DNA of 29,818 nt from Ophiothrix spiculata (Eukaryota; Echinodermata; Ophiuroidea; Amphilepidida; Ophiotrichidae), in the NCBI GenBank assembly GCA_000969725.1, contig JXSR01S074544.1, one strand, 5' to 3'. Position 1 is the first letter of the stretch, and each line of letters opens with the position of its first letter. Shown here in pieces: positions 1 through 8,758 of this stretch. Below the pieces are notes generated by a model. It saw only the letters and a list, made by a program, of their open reading frames with translations. It was not told the DNA's origin and searched no databases. The position numbers and the translations under genes are program-made.

Positions 1-336
1 ACCCTTATATTTTTGCCTTGTGCATATAATTAATTTCAAAAATAAACAGCACAACCAATAATAATAAAATCTCAAAATATGGGTTAGAAATGTTGCACTT
101 TTGATCTAAAATGAGCATTTTTTTAAGGAAATTACAAGAAATTAAATTATGCAAACAAATCTGACTGTTCCAACACATAATTCCAGAGCTAATTTTAACA
201 CTTTGTTTCGTACCAAAATGTCTAGTAACAGTGCTTTTTTGTCAAAAAGTTAATAAATGAGCGCAATTAACAAACAGCCGTGTGTGAGGCTGACTTGAGA
301 AATATGTTGTAATAATAAAATGGCAATTAATATAAT
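1..336. other. AT-rich intronic/intergenic DNA
   Basis: No open reading frame, splice pattern or inverted repeat recognised. Contains short A/T homopolymer runs. If NFS1 continues to the left this is intron. Confidence 0.6.
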
Positions 337-955
337 TAATTAGAAAAATAAGACCACAGCAGCCTTGATTAGGCTAACATAATTAAGTTGTTTGTCTCAA
401 AACTGCCACACGCATTTACAAAAAAACAAAATGTGCATTTTCAATCTGTTTTATTATATTCTTTTTCCACGAATCGATTGCTTCAAAATCTTGATATTTT
501 AATAAAAACAGTAAGTTTAAATATTTAAAGATTCAAAATATCCTTTGTATCTTGTATTTTTTTATTCAATATTAAAAAACCTATTTAAAAATTTATTGAA
601 AACCTAATGTTGAATGCGGTTTTATTTTAATTTATTTATTTTTTATTAAAATGTTTTCCAACTTTACCTGCCATTTTCGCCATTCATTTTCCATCCATTG
701 ATATTTACTTATAAAACAGTATGTTTGTAATTCTGTGATTTTGCGATCCACAGGACACGATTGGTGATCTTTGATTGGGTTTTATTTGACGAAATTGAAA
801 AAAATAAAAAAATAAAATTGAAAAGAAAAATTCAAAGTTCGACAATTTGGCGATGTTAAAGCGCATGTTTAAACTAACACGTGCGTCAGCTTTGAGACAA
901 ACAATTAAATTAGTGTGGCCTTAATTAGAAAAATAAGACCACAGCAGCCTTGATT
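337..955. repeat. Inverted-repeat segment flanked by 34-bp exact direct repeats
   Basis: Bases 337-370 and 922-955 are identical (34 bp, containing AAAATAAGACCACAGCAGCC). Between them 371-413 and about 878-920 are inverted relative to each other, sharing TTTGAGACAAACAA and an AGGCTAACA/TGTGGCCT end. The 450 bp inside is AT-rich with no gene. Either an element with unusually long flanking duplications or a repeat end present twice. Confidence 0.75.
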
Positions 956-1374
956 GCTGTGTGAAAATCCCGGAGGGGGGGAGTTCTTATTAAAAAAATA
1001 ATCACGGGGTTGTGCCGCAAACTTGGGTAGCAAAATCGGGCTGTCTGGTATACCAATGGGTCCTTTTTCTTTGCAAAATGTAGTATTTTGATGGGTCTGT
1101 TTTTCAAAATGTTGTCTAAAATTTGCGCCAAAATGGCACAAATTTTGGATTTTTCTAAATTTCAAACAAAAATCAAGAAATTTATGCTAAATTAAAGTAA
1201 ATTTTCGGAGATAATTTCAATTTTTGCATAACTTTTGACTCAAAATTTGGGGAATTTGGTATATGGACGGGTCCCTTTTTCTTGAAAATTGGTATAGGCA
1301 TGGGTGGTTCTTCAAATCTCCCAGCGGCAAACCCCTATCAAAACCAAACTTGAGTACCCCCCCGGGGTGAAAAT
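956..1374. repeat. Probable dispersed repeat bounded by G- and C-runs
   Basis: Begins GTGAAAATCCCGGAGGGGGG and ends with ACCCCCCCGGGGTGAAAATC. The shared GTGAAAATCC motif is a direct repeat at both ends, and similar phrases (GGTATACCAATGGGTCC, GGTATATGGACGGGTCCC) recur inside. The 86-residue minus ORF across it has no recognisable domain. No second copy in the window, so the repeat assignment is inferred. Confidence 0.4.
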
Positions 1375-1879
1375 CCAGGCTAATTATCCTGACACATATA
1401 AATTCACTAATTGCACCATTCTCTCAGTCACACGAGAATAATTATAGCTAATTATGTTGCTCAACCCAAGGCTCAAACGTCAATTAAGCAAACAACAATC
1501 ACCAAAAACACCCCGCGAAACACATCATATGCAAATCACATGTGCCAGATTCAAGCTTGCAAATGAGTCAGATGTCACAGATATAGGTTTTGAGTAACGG
1601 GCCAATAAAGGTAACAAAAATCATTTGTTTTTCATTGTTTTTAAAGTTCAAAGAATCATTGTAATTAACCAGATGATAAAGAATGGTTGGTTTTCGGTCA
1701 AAATTAAGCATTTTTAATGCACAATTACGTTGTCATGAAAGAAATCCTAATTGCAAATTACCAACATGTGGCCTATTTTCCTTAACCGTGTCATGTAACA
1801 TACCCACAGAACTACAGCAAATTAGCTTAATTAATTATAAAACCACTGCGAATCCAGCATTTCACACACAGCTCTAAAT
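1375..1879. other. Upstream flank of the GPCR pseudogene
   Basis: AT-rich, no exon recognised. May hold the former promoter and 5' leader of the receptor, but I see no clear TATA box or initiator that can be trusted. Confidence 0.5.
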
Positions 1880-2292
1880 ATGGATTCAACAAACAACATG
1901 CTTCAGCCAACTGGCGCTTTGAACGGAACACAGAGCGAGCCTGTGACAAGATACCAGTCCTTGTATATTTCCTGGTACTCATTCATTTGTTTATTTGGGA
2001 TCAGCAGTAACGACTTTGTTCTTATTGTCACTACTACGTCACGATGCCTTCAAACAGTCAAAACTTGTGATCAGTTGGCTTGCTCTGGTCGATATATTCG
2101 GATGCCTAACAGCACCTCTGCGATACCTTATACTTTTTCACGCAGATGATCTGCCGAAATTTTTCTGCGTCATGATTCCATTAGTGATACGTTTCATAGC
2201 ATTTATCACTCTATTTTCTCTGGTAGTCACAGCCATTGAGAGGCACAGAGCAGTTCAACATGTTAATGTGCAAAACAAGAGGGTGATAAACC

Positions 2293-3095
2293 TACGAGGG
2301 GTATCAAAAAGTTTTAACTTTACCCAGAAGAAATGCCGCCAGGAGCAAAATTTTATTATGACATACTTTAGGCATCTTTGCATAGGCAATTTGCAAATTT
2401 ACACATTTCTCCCACTTTTAACTGTCTTTCTACAGACCATTATTGTAGGGATCCTCTGTATTGAAAAAAGCTGATTTTATATTTCAATGAAAATCAACAT
2501 ATTTAGGTCGGCCATGTTTTTTAAGCTATTGTGACGTCATCCATGGACCAATTTCCATAATTTTGGTATCAATGGATAGAGGAAACTATATCCTTTACTA
2601 TGGTGCATGGGCGTCATTTCATTTTGAAGTGTGGGGGGGGGGGGTGGTCCAGGGGGCAAAAAATCGTTTGTATTCAAAATTGTGGGGGGACACTTACTAT
2701 TATGTCCCCCACCCATCAAAATGTGGGGGGGGGGGACATGTCCCCCACCCTTCAAAATGTGGGGGGACATGTCCCCCTGTCCCCCCTGAAATGACGCCCA
2801 TGCTATGGTGTCAAACAATTGAACTTTGGTGGTGCCAAAAATATTTTCTGGGCCTTGTAACCCTTCAAATAAAGAGATTTAATTACGCTGCATCTCTCAA
2901 TTTCCTCCATACAGCTTATATTTTAAGCGAGGTGGTATATGACATCAATCACCACCTGTAAAGAAATTAAAAGTACTTATGATATAATTTTTGCACCATA
3001 ATGTACATAAAGACGAGTGACTATTCTGACAAAATTTCATTGATATAGCTCATCCCTTCTGGGTAAAGTTTAAAACTTTTTGATACCCCCTCGTA
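2293..3095. mobile_element. Mariner-type nonautonomous element inserted in GPCR
   Basis: Near-perfect terminal inverted repeats of about 38-40 bp: left starts TACGAGGGGTATCAAAAAG, and the right end, read in reverse, starts TACGAGGGGGTATCAAAAAG. The TA dinucleotide at 2293-2294 and 3094-3095 is the target duplication expected of Tc1/mariner elements. About 800 bp, no transposase frame. A hAT miniature element is nested within it at 2606-2802. Confidence 0.88.
2606..2802. mobile_element. hAT-type MITE, copy 1 (TSD CTATGGTG)
   Basis: 197 bp with perfect 16-bp terminal inverted repeats CATGGGCGTCATTTCA. Flanked by an exact 8-bp direct repeat CTATGGTG (2598-2605 and 2803-2810), the duplication length of hAT transposases. 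The interior is a run of G-rich and C-rich blocks (ACATGTCCCCC and similar) that can fold on itself. Inserted inside the mariner-type element, so it is the younger of the two. Confidence 0.92.
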
Positions 3096-4054
3096 CATTG
3101 ATTCTGCTATCCATCAGCTTAGTATTTGCACTTATTATTGGTGCCGCATCAAGAATACCAATCTCTACAATAGCAACAACCTTGTTGATCCCATAAAATC
3201 AATATTTAGCGCTATTCTTGCATTCGTGATCTTTATTTGCATTATGATAATAGCAATACTGTACATAAAAATTGTGCTCAAATTGCATCAACAAATTGGG
3301 ATTATACCAAACAATAAACATGCACAACCAAGCTTTAAACACCAAAAAACATTAAATCAGGTTGGCATGGTTGAAGAAGCTGCTTGTCCTAGAGAAGAAT
3401 TTTTGAATGTTTGTTCAAATCTACCGGATCAACACGATAATCTTGGTGATGCTAGCCAACAACAAATACCAGATGTACTAGATATTGGAGATATTTATAC
3501 CGCCAGAGCTACTGTTATGAGCAAATATGCTGTATCAAATCTTAGTTTCATATCATCGCCGCCTTCCACAGAATCAAACGCTTTATCACAACCACACCCA
3601 GAAACAAGTCAAGTATATGAAATCCAGTCGATACCATATCCAAATCGTGAAACTCGCACACCTGGAACGCTTGAAGATGAAACAGAACTTTCTAACAACA
3701 TTATCTACAAAATAACTACAAACTCAAATGATATAGAAAATGAAGGTGATCCAATTCCAACTTTGGAGGCAGAAGAATGGAACCGTCGAGCTAATAAAAA
3801 GCGATTCATCGGGGAAAACGACTTTGATGTTGTTTCTTGTGACGACAGCGTGTATTCTGACATACGGCTTTGTTGCTCTCTTCGCTTTGATTTTAACACA
3901 CAAAGTCGGGAACTTGGCAGACTTTATCTTGCAATTTGAACTCATTGTTCATGTTATCAATCCAATTCTATATTGTTTTGTGAATGAAGGATTTCGAGAT
4001 GCGTGTAAGGATATCTTGAGGAAATCATGTACAGGAAAAGAGCAAACAGATGAA

Positions 4055-4434
4055 TAAGGCCAAAAAAAATAAATTGTTTGTTTGCCCTCCAGTGGAAAAA
4101 TTAAAATTTTGGGTCGGTCGGTAGGTTGATCTTTTCTTTTTTTTTTACTCTTCACATATATTTTAAAGAATGATGTCACTCCATGGATTTTTCTTGAATA
4201 CCAAGCAATGCAGGCAGGGCTTAATGAAATATTGTGGGTCATTATTTAGAGGAAATATGCATTTTATATTACCAAATGTGACTTTATACCGCTAAATTTT
4301 ACATTTTCCATTGAAAATATTGAGTTTTCATATCTTAGGTGTTTGAAGAAAAAAAACCTAAAATACCCGACCCAAATTTTGGCATTTTACGGTCTGTCGC
4401 AGAGCTCAAACAAACAATTGTTTTTGTCTATTTA
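4055..4434. mobile_element. TAAGGCC-end MITE, copy 1
   Basis: Starts TAAGGCCAAAAAAAATAAAT with TTGTTTGTTTGCCCTCC; ends with TTGTTTTTGTCTATTTA preceded by AAACAAACAA, the inverted counterpart. Shares TTTGCCCTCC and GGGTCGGTCGGT with 12278-12644. Its first three bases are the stop codon of the GPCR frame. Confidence 0.72.
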
Positions 4435-4470
4435 GAGTAACTTTAGAAAAGACCTCACACCCTTATCTTA

Positions 4471-4527
4471 CAACCCTAATCCTAATCCGTAACATACTCC
4501 TAACCTAAATCCTAACCCTAACCCTAA
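4471..4527. repeat. Degenerate telomere-like repeats
   Basis: About eight imperfect CCTAA-type units (ACCCTAATCCTAATCC, TAACCTAAATCCTAACCC, TAACCCTAAG) on the plus strand, equivalent to TTAGGG on the minus strand. Interstitial and decayed, not a chromosome end. Confidence 0.85.
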
Positions 4528-4578
4528 GAATGTATGGTTTGTAGTCCATTCTACAGTTATGCCAAATAATCATGGTAT

Positions 4579-4680
4579 GTGGGTCCCCTGTGTGAATGCT
4601 CCTTCTTGGGGCGCTGCATACAGTGTACACCTGGTGAGTCTATCAAGGGGTACCCAGATTTCGTTTGAGTCCCAGGGGGA
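4579..4680 (+). repeat. SINE fragment (body only)
   Basis: Matches the body of the SINE at 6080-6318 from GTGGGTCCCCTGTG through GGGGCGCTGCATACAGTGTA and CCTGGTGAGTCTAT to a TTTGAG. The tRNA-like head is absent. The flank to 5367 contains T- and C-rich tracts but no gene. Confidence 0.8.
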
Positions 4681-4700
4681 GGGGCACTCAGGATATGTGT

Positions 4701-5367
4701 TGTCATCACCAAGTAGAAATCAACTGGAAAGGGTACCTTTTTTATGCATAGTTGTGGTCTGCGTGGACTGTGAAAAAGCAATTTCATGCATTTTTGAAAA
4801 AAATTGTATATATTCAGAAGTCGCACGTCACTATAACTCAGCATTTAGGGTAGAAATTTCAAAGAAATGGAAACTTAATGGGTTTATTGGCGACTAATTT
4901 GGAGACTTTTTCATACTTTTTCTACTAATTTCTGATAAATAAAAACTTAGCATAAAGAGGAATTTGTAATCCCCAATTTGGGAGTTTGGAAACAATTGTG
5001 TACCGTAATAGCTTAGTATATTGTTTGGTCAGCAGGCGCGGCACTATGGGTATATTGTTAGGAGGGGCAACTGACAGGAGGCCCAAAAGGTCTCCCAAGT
5101 GCAGAAAAGGTTTATAACGATTTCATTTTCAATTTCTCAACCAAAATTGATACAAAGAAAGAAACATTTTTAACATTTTTTTCCTGTCCTGTCCTCTCTT
5201 TTCTTTTTTCTTTTTCTTTACCCCCCCCCCCCCTTCAATTTTTCGGTGGTTTTTTTCTGGAAATCCTTTAGTGCCCCCCTGTTGTTCCTTCCCTGTTAGT
5301 CAGTGAAAAGGGTAGACTTTTTGAATGTATGGTTGTGATAAGGGTTCCAAATTAGCATTCAAGATCG
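4701..5367. other. Non-coding stretch with pyrimidine tracts
   Basis: Contains a T/C-rich run at about 5180-5235 ending in 13 consecutive C (5221-5233) and a G-rich patch at 5061-5110. No splice-flanked coding segment recognised. Confidence 0.5.
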
Positions 5368-6012
5368 TCATGTGAGTGCAAGAAAGTCGTATCTGCAATG
5401 GCTGCCCTAAGTTGTATTTATTTAACACCTTGTCACAAGAATATGAAAAATAACTCAAAATTTTCCTATCTTATGTCAGTGGTTCTTGAAATGGTTCTTC
5501 AGGTGACATTTCAAGAACCACTGACCCAAGACTGGAGGTTATGCAGTTACGCGGGTACCCTTGATGTAGGCGCTTCACTATATCGCTCAGACTGCCCATT
5601 ATCGCAGGTATCGGCTGATCAAAATTGGTCAAAATTTTGCCCAGTAGAATTACACAACTTGACAGCTCACTCGCCCTATCAAACTACACGGCAAACGTTC
5701 GTGATTGGAAGGCTTTGGTGAAGAGGTTGACAAAATGGCGATGTTGACATGTGCGACCTCTGCATGGCGCCCCCGCGTTTAACAACGCGTTAGAAGCATT
5801 CGTGCAATCACCAATGCGTCACGCATGTTGTGTGTTTGACGCGGAAAACAAATGCCTTCAGGGCACGGGCCAATCAAGTGCTTAGATTGATTAGCGGATA
5901 CTGGCGTCTTATTTTGGATAAGACGCCGGAGCCCAGCGTATCATGCAGTGTGCAATCCAAATTTATGACATAAGGCAGCTTTTGCAGATATGACTATCTT
6001 GCACTCGCACGA
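5368..6012. mobile_element. Long-TIR element, copy 1
   Basis: Left end TCATGTGAGTGCAAGAAAGT, right end ATCTTGCACTCGCACGA, with matching TATCTGCAATGGCTGCC-like blocks inside each end. Contains a perfect 19-bp inverted pair GTCAGTGGTTCTTGAAATG (5475-5493 and 5507-5525) and a 10-bp-stem hairpin at 5903-5927. The right half (5730-5960) is unusually GC-rich for the window. No coding capacity seen. Confidence 0.78.
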
Positions 6013-6079
6013 CAAGATATCCATGTTTAGGGCCTGATCTTGAAAGGCTTGCTCGGTGATGACAACATGTGAAAGTAGA

Positions 6080-6318
6080 GGGGAGCGTGGCCGAGCGGTT
6101 AGAGCATGGGTCTCGTAATACAGAGATTGTTGGTTCGAGCCCCGGGCGGAGCTGTTTTCGTCTTCTTGTTTCCTTGGGCAAAAAACTTTACTCTACTTGC
6201 TCCGTGGTCGGACAGTCATGTAAAGCCGTGGGTCCCCTGTGCGAATGCTCCTCATGGGGCGTTGCATACAGTGTATACCTGGTGAGTCTATGCAAGTGGC
6301 CATCCTGGGGTTTGAGTA
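6080..6318 (+). mobile_element. tRNA-derived SINE, family 1
   Basis: The head at about 6080-6153 has a Pol III A box (TGGCCGAGCGG) and B box (GGTTCGAGCCC) and an anticodon-like loop CTCGTAA, suggesting a tRNA-Thr(CGT)-like ancestor. The acceptor ends do not pair well, and the body continues with a GTGGGTCCCCTG block shared with 4579-4680. So it is a retroposon, not a working tRNA gene. Confidence 0.85.
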
Positions 6319-6510
6319 CGCGCAGCTGGTGATTTCGACTACCTTCTGATCAAGATACATGAGGAAGGGACAAAATGCTACCTATTTCTAAAGCATTTTA
6401 CTTGAAAAAACAATAATCTATACTGTGCCAGTATAATACATTGCACTGTAAAAAAGCACATTTTGTTAACCAAAACCCATTTTTTTTTTTTTTTTGACTT
6501 TTTGTTTTAG

Positions 6511-6741
6511 GAATCCCTTGCCCCAATTTTTGGAGCTTCTGCGCCAATTTCGCGACATATGGCCTTAGCTGGAACACTGGTGTATATGCGTACGCGTAAG
6601 CAGTCTACAGAGATGCAGATCTCAGATCCGGATCTTGGAGATACATGTGGATCTGCATTCGATGGAGAGTGCCCAAATATCGCATGGGATCCAGGAAGTT
6701 TCAACTCTTGTTTTGTGCATAGCTATGATGTGTTATATTAA
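6511..6741 (+). CDS. Unassigned open segment after a strong splice acceptor
   Basis: A long T-tract and TTTTGTTTTAG precede 6511; from there one frame is open for 76 codons to TAA. It reads ESLAPIFGASAPISRHMALA then GTLVYMRTRKQSTEMQISD and a cysteine-containing tail ending SYDVLY. I do not recognise it. The stop lies in the first bases of an inverted-repeat element. It could be a decayed terminal exon, part of a repeat, or chance. Confidence 0.2.
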   Translation, partial: ESLAPIFGASAPISRHMALAGTLVYMRTRKQSTEMQISDPDLGDTCGSAFDGECPNIAWDPGSFNSCFVHSYDVLY

Positions 6742-7095
6742 AGGTGTAGGTTCCGATCACATTCTCATCCCCCAGGGCTCAACTGTAAGTAGTTTATTTT
6801 TTGATGCCAAATGAAAGCCCATATTTTTCTGATTATAAATCCAAAATTGCACCTTAAAATTCTTTATAGTTTTGGAGATAGAGCACAAAATGTAAAATTA
6901 ATTTGTATACCAATTTTCCATTTCTTTTGTATTGACATAACAGCCACATCCCCAGGGTTGCATACTCTCAATTGCCTCTCAGGAGAAAACAAGACACAAG
7001 CCAAGGTTGAAACCTTGCAAAATGCGTTTCAGAGGTCAAGGTCAATCAATTAAAAGTAAATTATACACATCCTAAAATAGGAACCTACACCTTAA
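6738..7095. mobile_element. Inverted-repeat MITE with GGTGTAGGTTCC ends
   Basis: Left TTAAAGGTGTAGGTTCC, right GGAACCTACACCTTAA, about 16 bp nearly perfect. About 358 bp, no transposase. The TA/TTAA at the edges is compatible with several superfamilies. Confidence 0.85.
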
Positions 7096-7338
7096 ATGGA
7101 AACCATCAATGAAACATAGGCTAAATACATCACATACAGACAACAGTATGCTAATGTTGTTACGATATACGGTACAATAAATTGGAGACAAATTATACAC
7201 CTAGTCTATTTTATGATTATTTTGTTTCAAGGAGAGATGGATAGGAGAAATCTGTTTTTATTTTTATTTTTTCAGGTGCTTATTTTTATTGTGTGAGATT
7301 CTATTTCCACGGGATGCTGGCAAGAGTCTCCTGTAGAA
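7096..7338. other. Short non-coding spacer
   Basis: AT-rich, with a T-rich tract and AG at about 7275. No supported exon. Confidence 0.5.
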
Positions 7339-8377
7339 GGCCATGCGTCATGAACTCGCCCACTAAAAAGGGTGGCGATGTTACATTTTCCTGTACCTCC
7401 AGGTAAATAATGTGATGTAATTTCAAAACCACATATGCTATGAGCTTATATTTGGTGTCATTTAAAAGCTGAATCTATAAGTAACAAGACTGGAAAGTTT
7501 CATAAAGATAAGAATTATATAAGGGAAAATCCATGCAATTGAATCTTGCCAGACAAGGGTGGTGGTGAAGGCGGTGCCGCCCTTTACAAACTCTATGGGA
7601 TAGTTACATTTCTTGTAATTAAATGTGCTAAATTATGAATAACTTTGCCAAAATTTCAACATATTGCTTGAAATTTGGTATCAAAATGACTAGGTAATTT
7701 TTTCTGTTCAAATTTAAATGTGCTCAAAGACATTGTTTGAAAGTCTAATGGGAACTCACAGCCCATTTTGTATCTCTGGAATGCACATTTTCCTATATCT
7801 CAGATACAAAGTATTAATTGCTGAAGAACCACAAACACAATTTTTGCTGTAACTTTTTAATTTCTAACCCTATCAAGGTCAATGTATACATATTCTGAAA
7901 CGAAATTTGATGAGGAATTCACTAATGTAATCCATATTTGCGTAGAAGGTTGAGCTTAAATTTTTTAGTTCAAAATGGTTTTAATTGAAAACAACACGCT
8001 TTGTTTTTTGGAACACCCTATACCTTAAAAACGCTGTACATAAATACTTTACCCACACTCTGTTAGCAGATCTGTTCTTGCACCTAATTATGTGAGTAAT
8101 AAGAAGATTTCTAATAACACTTGAAAAATTTGCATTGCAGAAGTTATAGTCCATTTTGATCAAAGAATAAATGTTTCACCCTGTATATTTTCAAGGTAAC
8201 GAGTTGCAATGCACATATTTAGATTCCTTACAGCTTTAGCTTTCCAAATATATATACTTTTTTTTACATTTTAGTGAAGTTTAAGTGAAATATCCAAGTT
8301 TTTGAAAATCAATTGATGACATGCAATGAATAATAAGGCATGCAACACAAAAGTAGGCGAGTTCATGACACATGGCC
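7339..8377. mobile_element. 1-kb element with GGCCATGNGTCATGAACTCG ends
   Basis: Terminal inverted repeats GGCCATGCGTCATGAACTCG and (reversed) GGCCATGTGTCATGAACTCG, extending to about 27 bp. AGAA directly flanks both sides (7335-7338 and 8378-8381), a possible 4-bp target duplication. The interior is AT-rich without a long frame, so it is nonautonomous. Confidence 0.78.
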
Positions 8378-8413
8378 AGAAACGGGAGAGCTTGAATTTC
8401 TGCTATCAATGAG

Positions 8414-8569
8414 GTAAAGGTAAAGGGGACAGCCTGTATTTCAGAGGTCGGTGTGCCCACCTCTGTTACGAAGCGTTTGGGCCAGACTCTACAATTTATT
8501 ATATTTGCGGTGAGGGGTTAGCCACACCTCCTTCCCACGTGAGTCTGTTACCTTCCCAGCATTGAAGCT
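8414..8569 (-). mobile_element. SINE family 2, 5'-truncated copy
   Basis: Matches 19469-19625 in the same orientation, from the GTAAAGGTAAAGG tail through GTTACGAAGC and GTGAGTCTGTTACCTTCC to GCATTGAAG. It stops before the tRNA-like head, as expected for 5' truncation during reverse transcription. Ends 32 bp from the NFS1 exon H donor. Confidence 0.85.
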
Positions 8570-8600
8570 CCTGACTCCTAGACACATATTATTTTCATAC

Positions 8601-8758
8601 CTGCAATTCTTGCATGGCTACATCGCATGCAGCTCCTAGGCCTACAATTAACTGTGCTGGCAATGTGCCGCTTCTCATGCCGCGTTCTTGTCCTCCGCCA
8701 CTCTGTAAAGCTTCTACCCTGACACGTGGTCTCCTTCGTACGTATAGGGCACCAATAC
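8601..8758 (-). CDS. NFS1: NFS1 exon H ([13 protein letters not shown] exon; last recognised)
   Basis: 158 bp: two bases completing a glycine codon, then [31 protein letters not shown] and [14 protein letters not shown]. Acceptor tcactag, donor CAG|gtatga, phase 0. The [11 protein letters not shown] block is a conserved PLP-phosphate and active-site element. The exon is closely hemmed in by repeats: a SINE fragment ends about 32 bp after the donor and a TA-flanked inverted-repeat element starts about 47 bp before the acceptor. Following exons (YPGCINLSF and SGSACTSAS blocks) were looked for and not found in 1-8600. Confidence 0.96.

Larger units (their letters stand above)
1880..4057 (+). pseudogene. 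Rhodopsin-type (class A) GPCR pseudogene, single exon
   Basis: Segments of one seven-helix receptor lie in order in different plus frames. The start at 1880 gives an extracellular N-terminus with an NGT glycosylation site and the beginning of TM1. From about 1995 the next frame gives the rest of TM1, TM2 with LALVD, TM3 and the ERH form of the DRY motif at about 2236-2245. After the element at 2293-3095, TM4 (LILLSISLVFALII) is in another frame. From about 3140, ECL2 and TM5 lead into a long polar third intracellular loop of about 180 residues. From about 3800 a further frame gives TM6 and TM7 with NPILY and a short tail. At least three or four frameshifts plus the insertion make it non-functional. 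Ligand class cannot be told. TM6 lacks the usual CWxP. The stop codon at 4055-4057 overlaps the edge of another transposon, so the true C-terminus may be cut. Confidence 0.88.

Noticed and set aside
905..1165. 86-residue minus-strand ORF
   Set aside because: Overlaps a repeat-like segment, begins at no supported exon and resembles no family I know.
2563..2961. 132-residue glycine/proline-rich ORF
   Set aside because: Product of G and C runs in the hAT MITE inside the mariner-type element.
6080..6153. Functional tRNA-Thr gene
   Set aside because: A and B boxes are present, but acceptor ends do not pair and the sequence runs into a SINE body shared with 4579-4680.
1..8600. C-terminal NFS1 exons (YPGCINLSF, SGSACTSAS)
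   Set aside because: Read the minus strand for these blocks and found none; a very short or diverged exon could have been missed.
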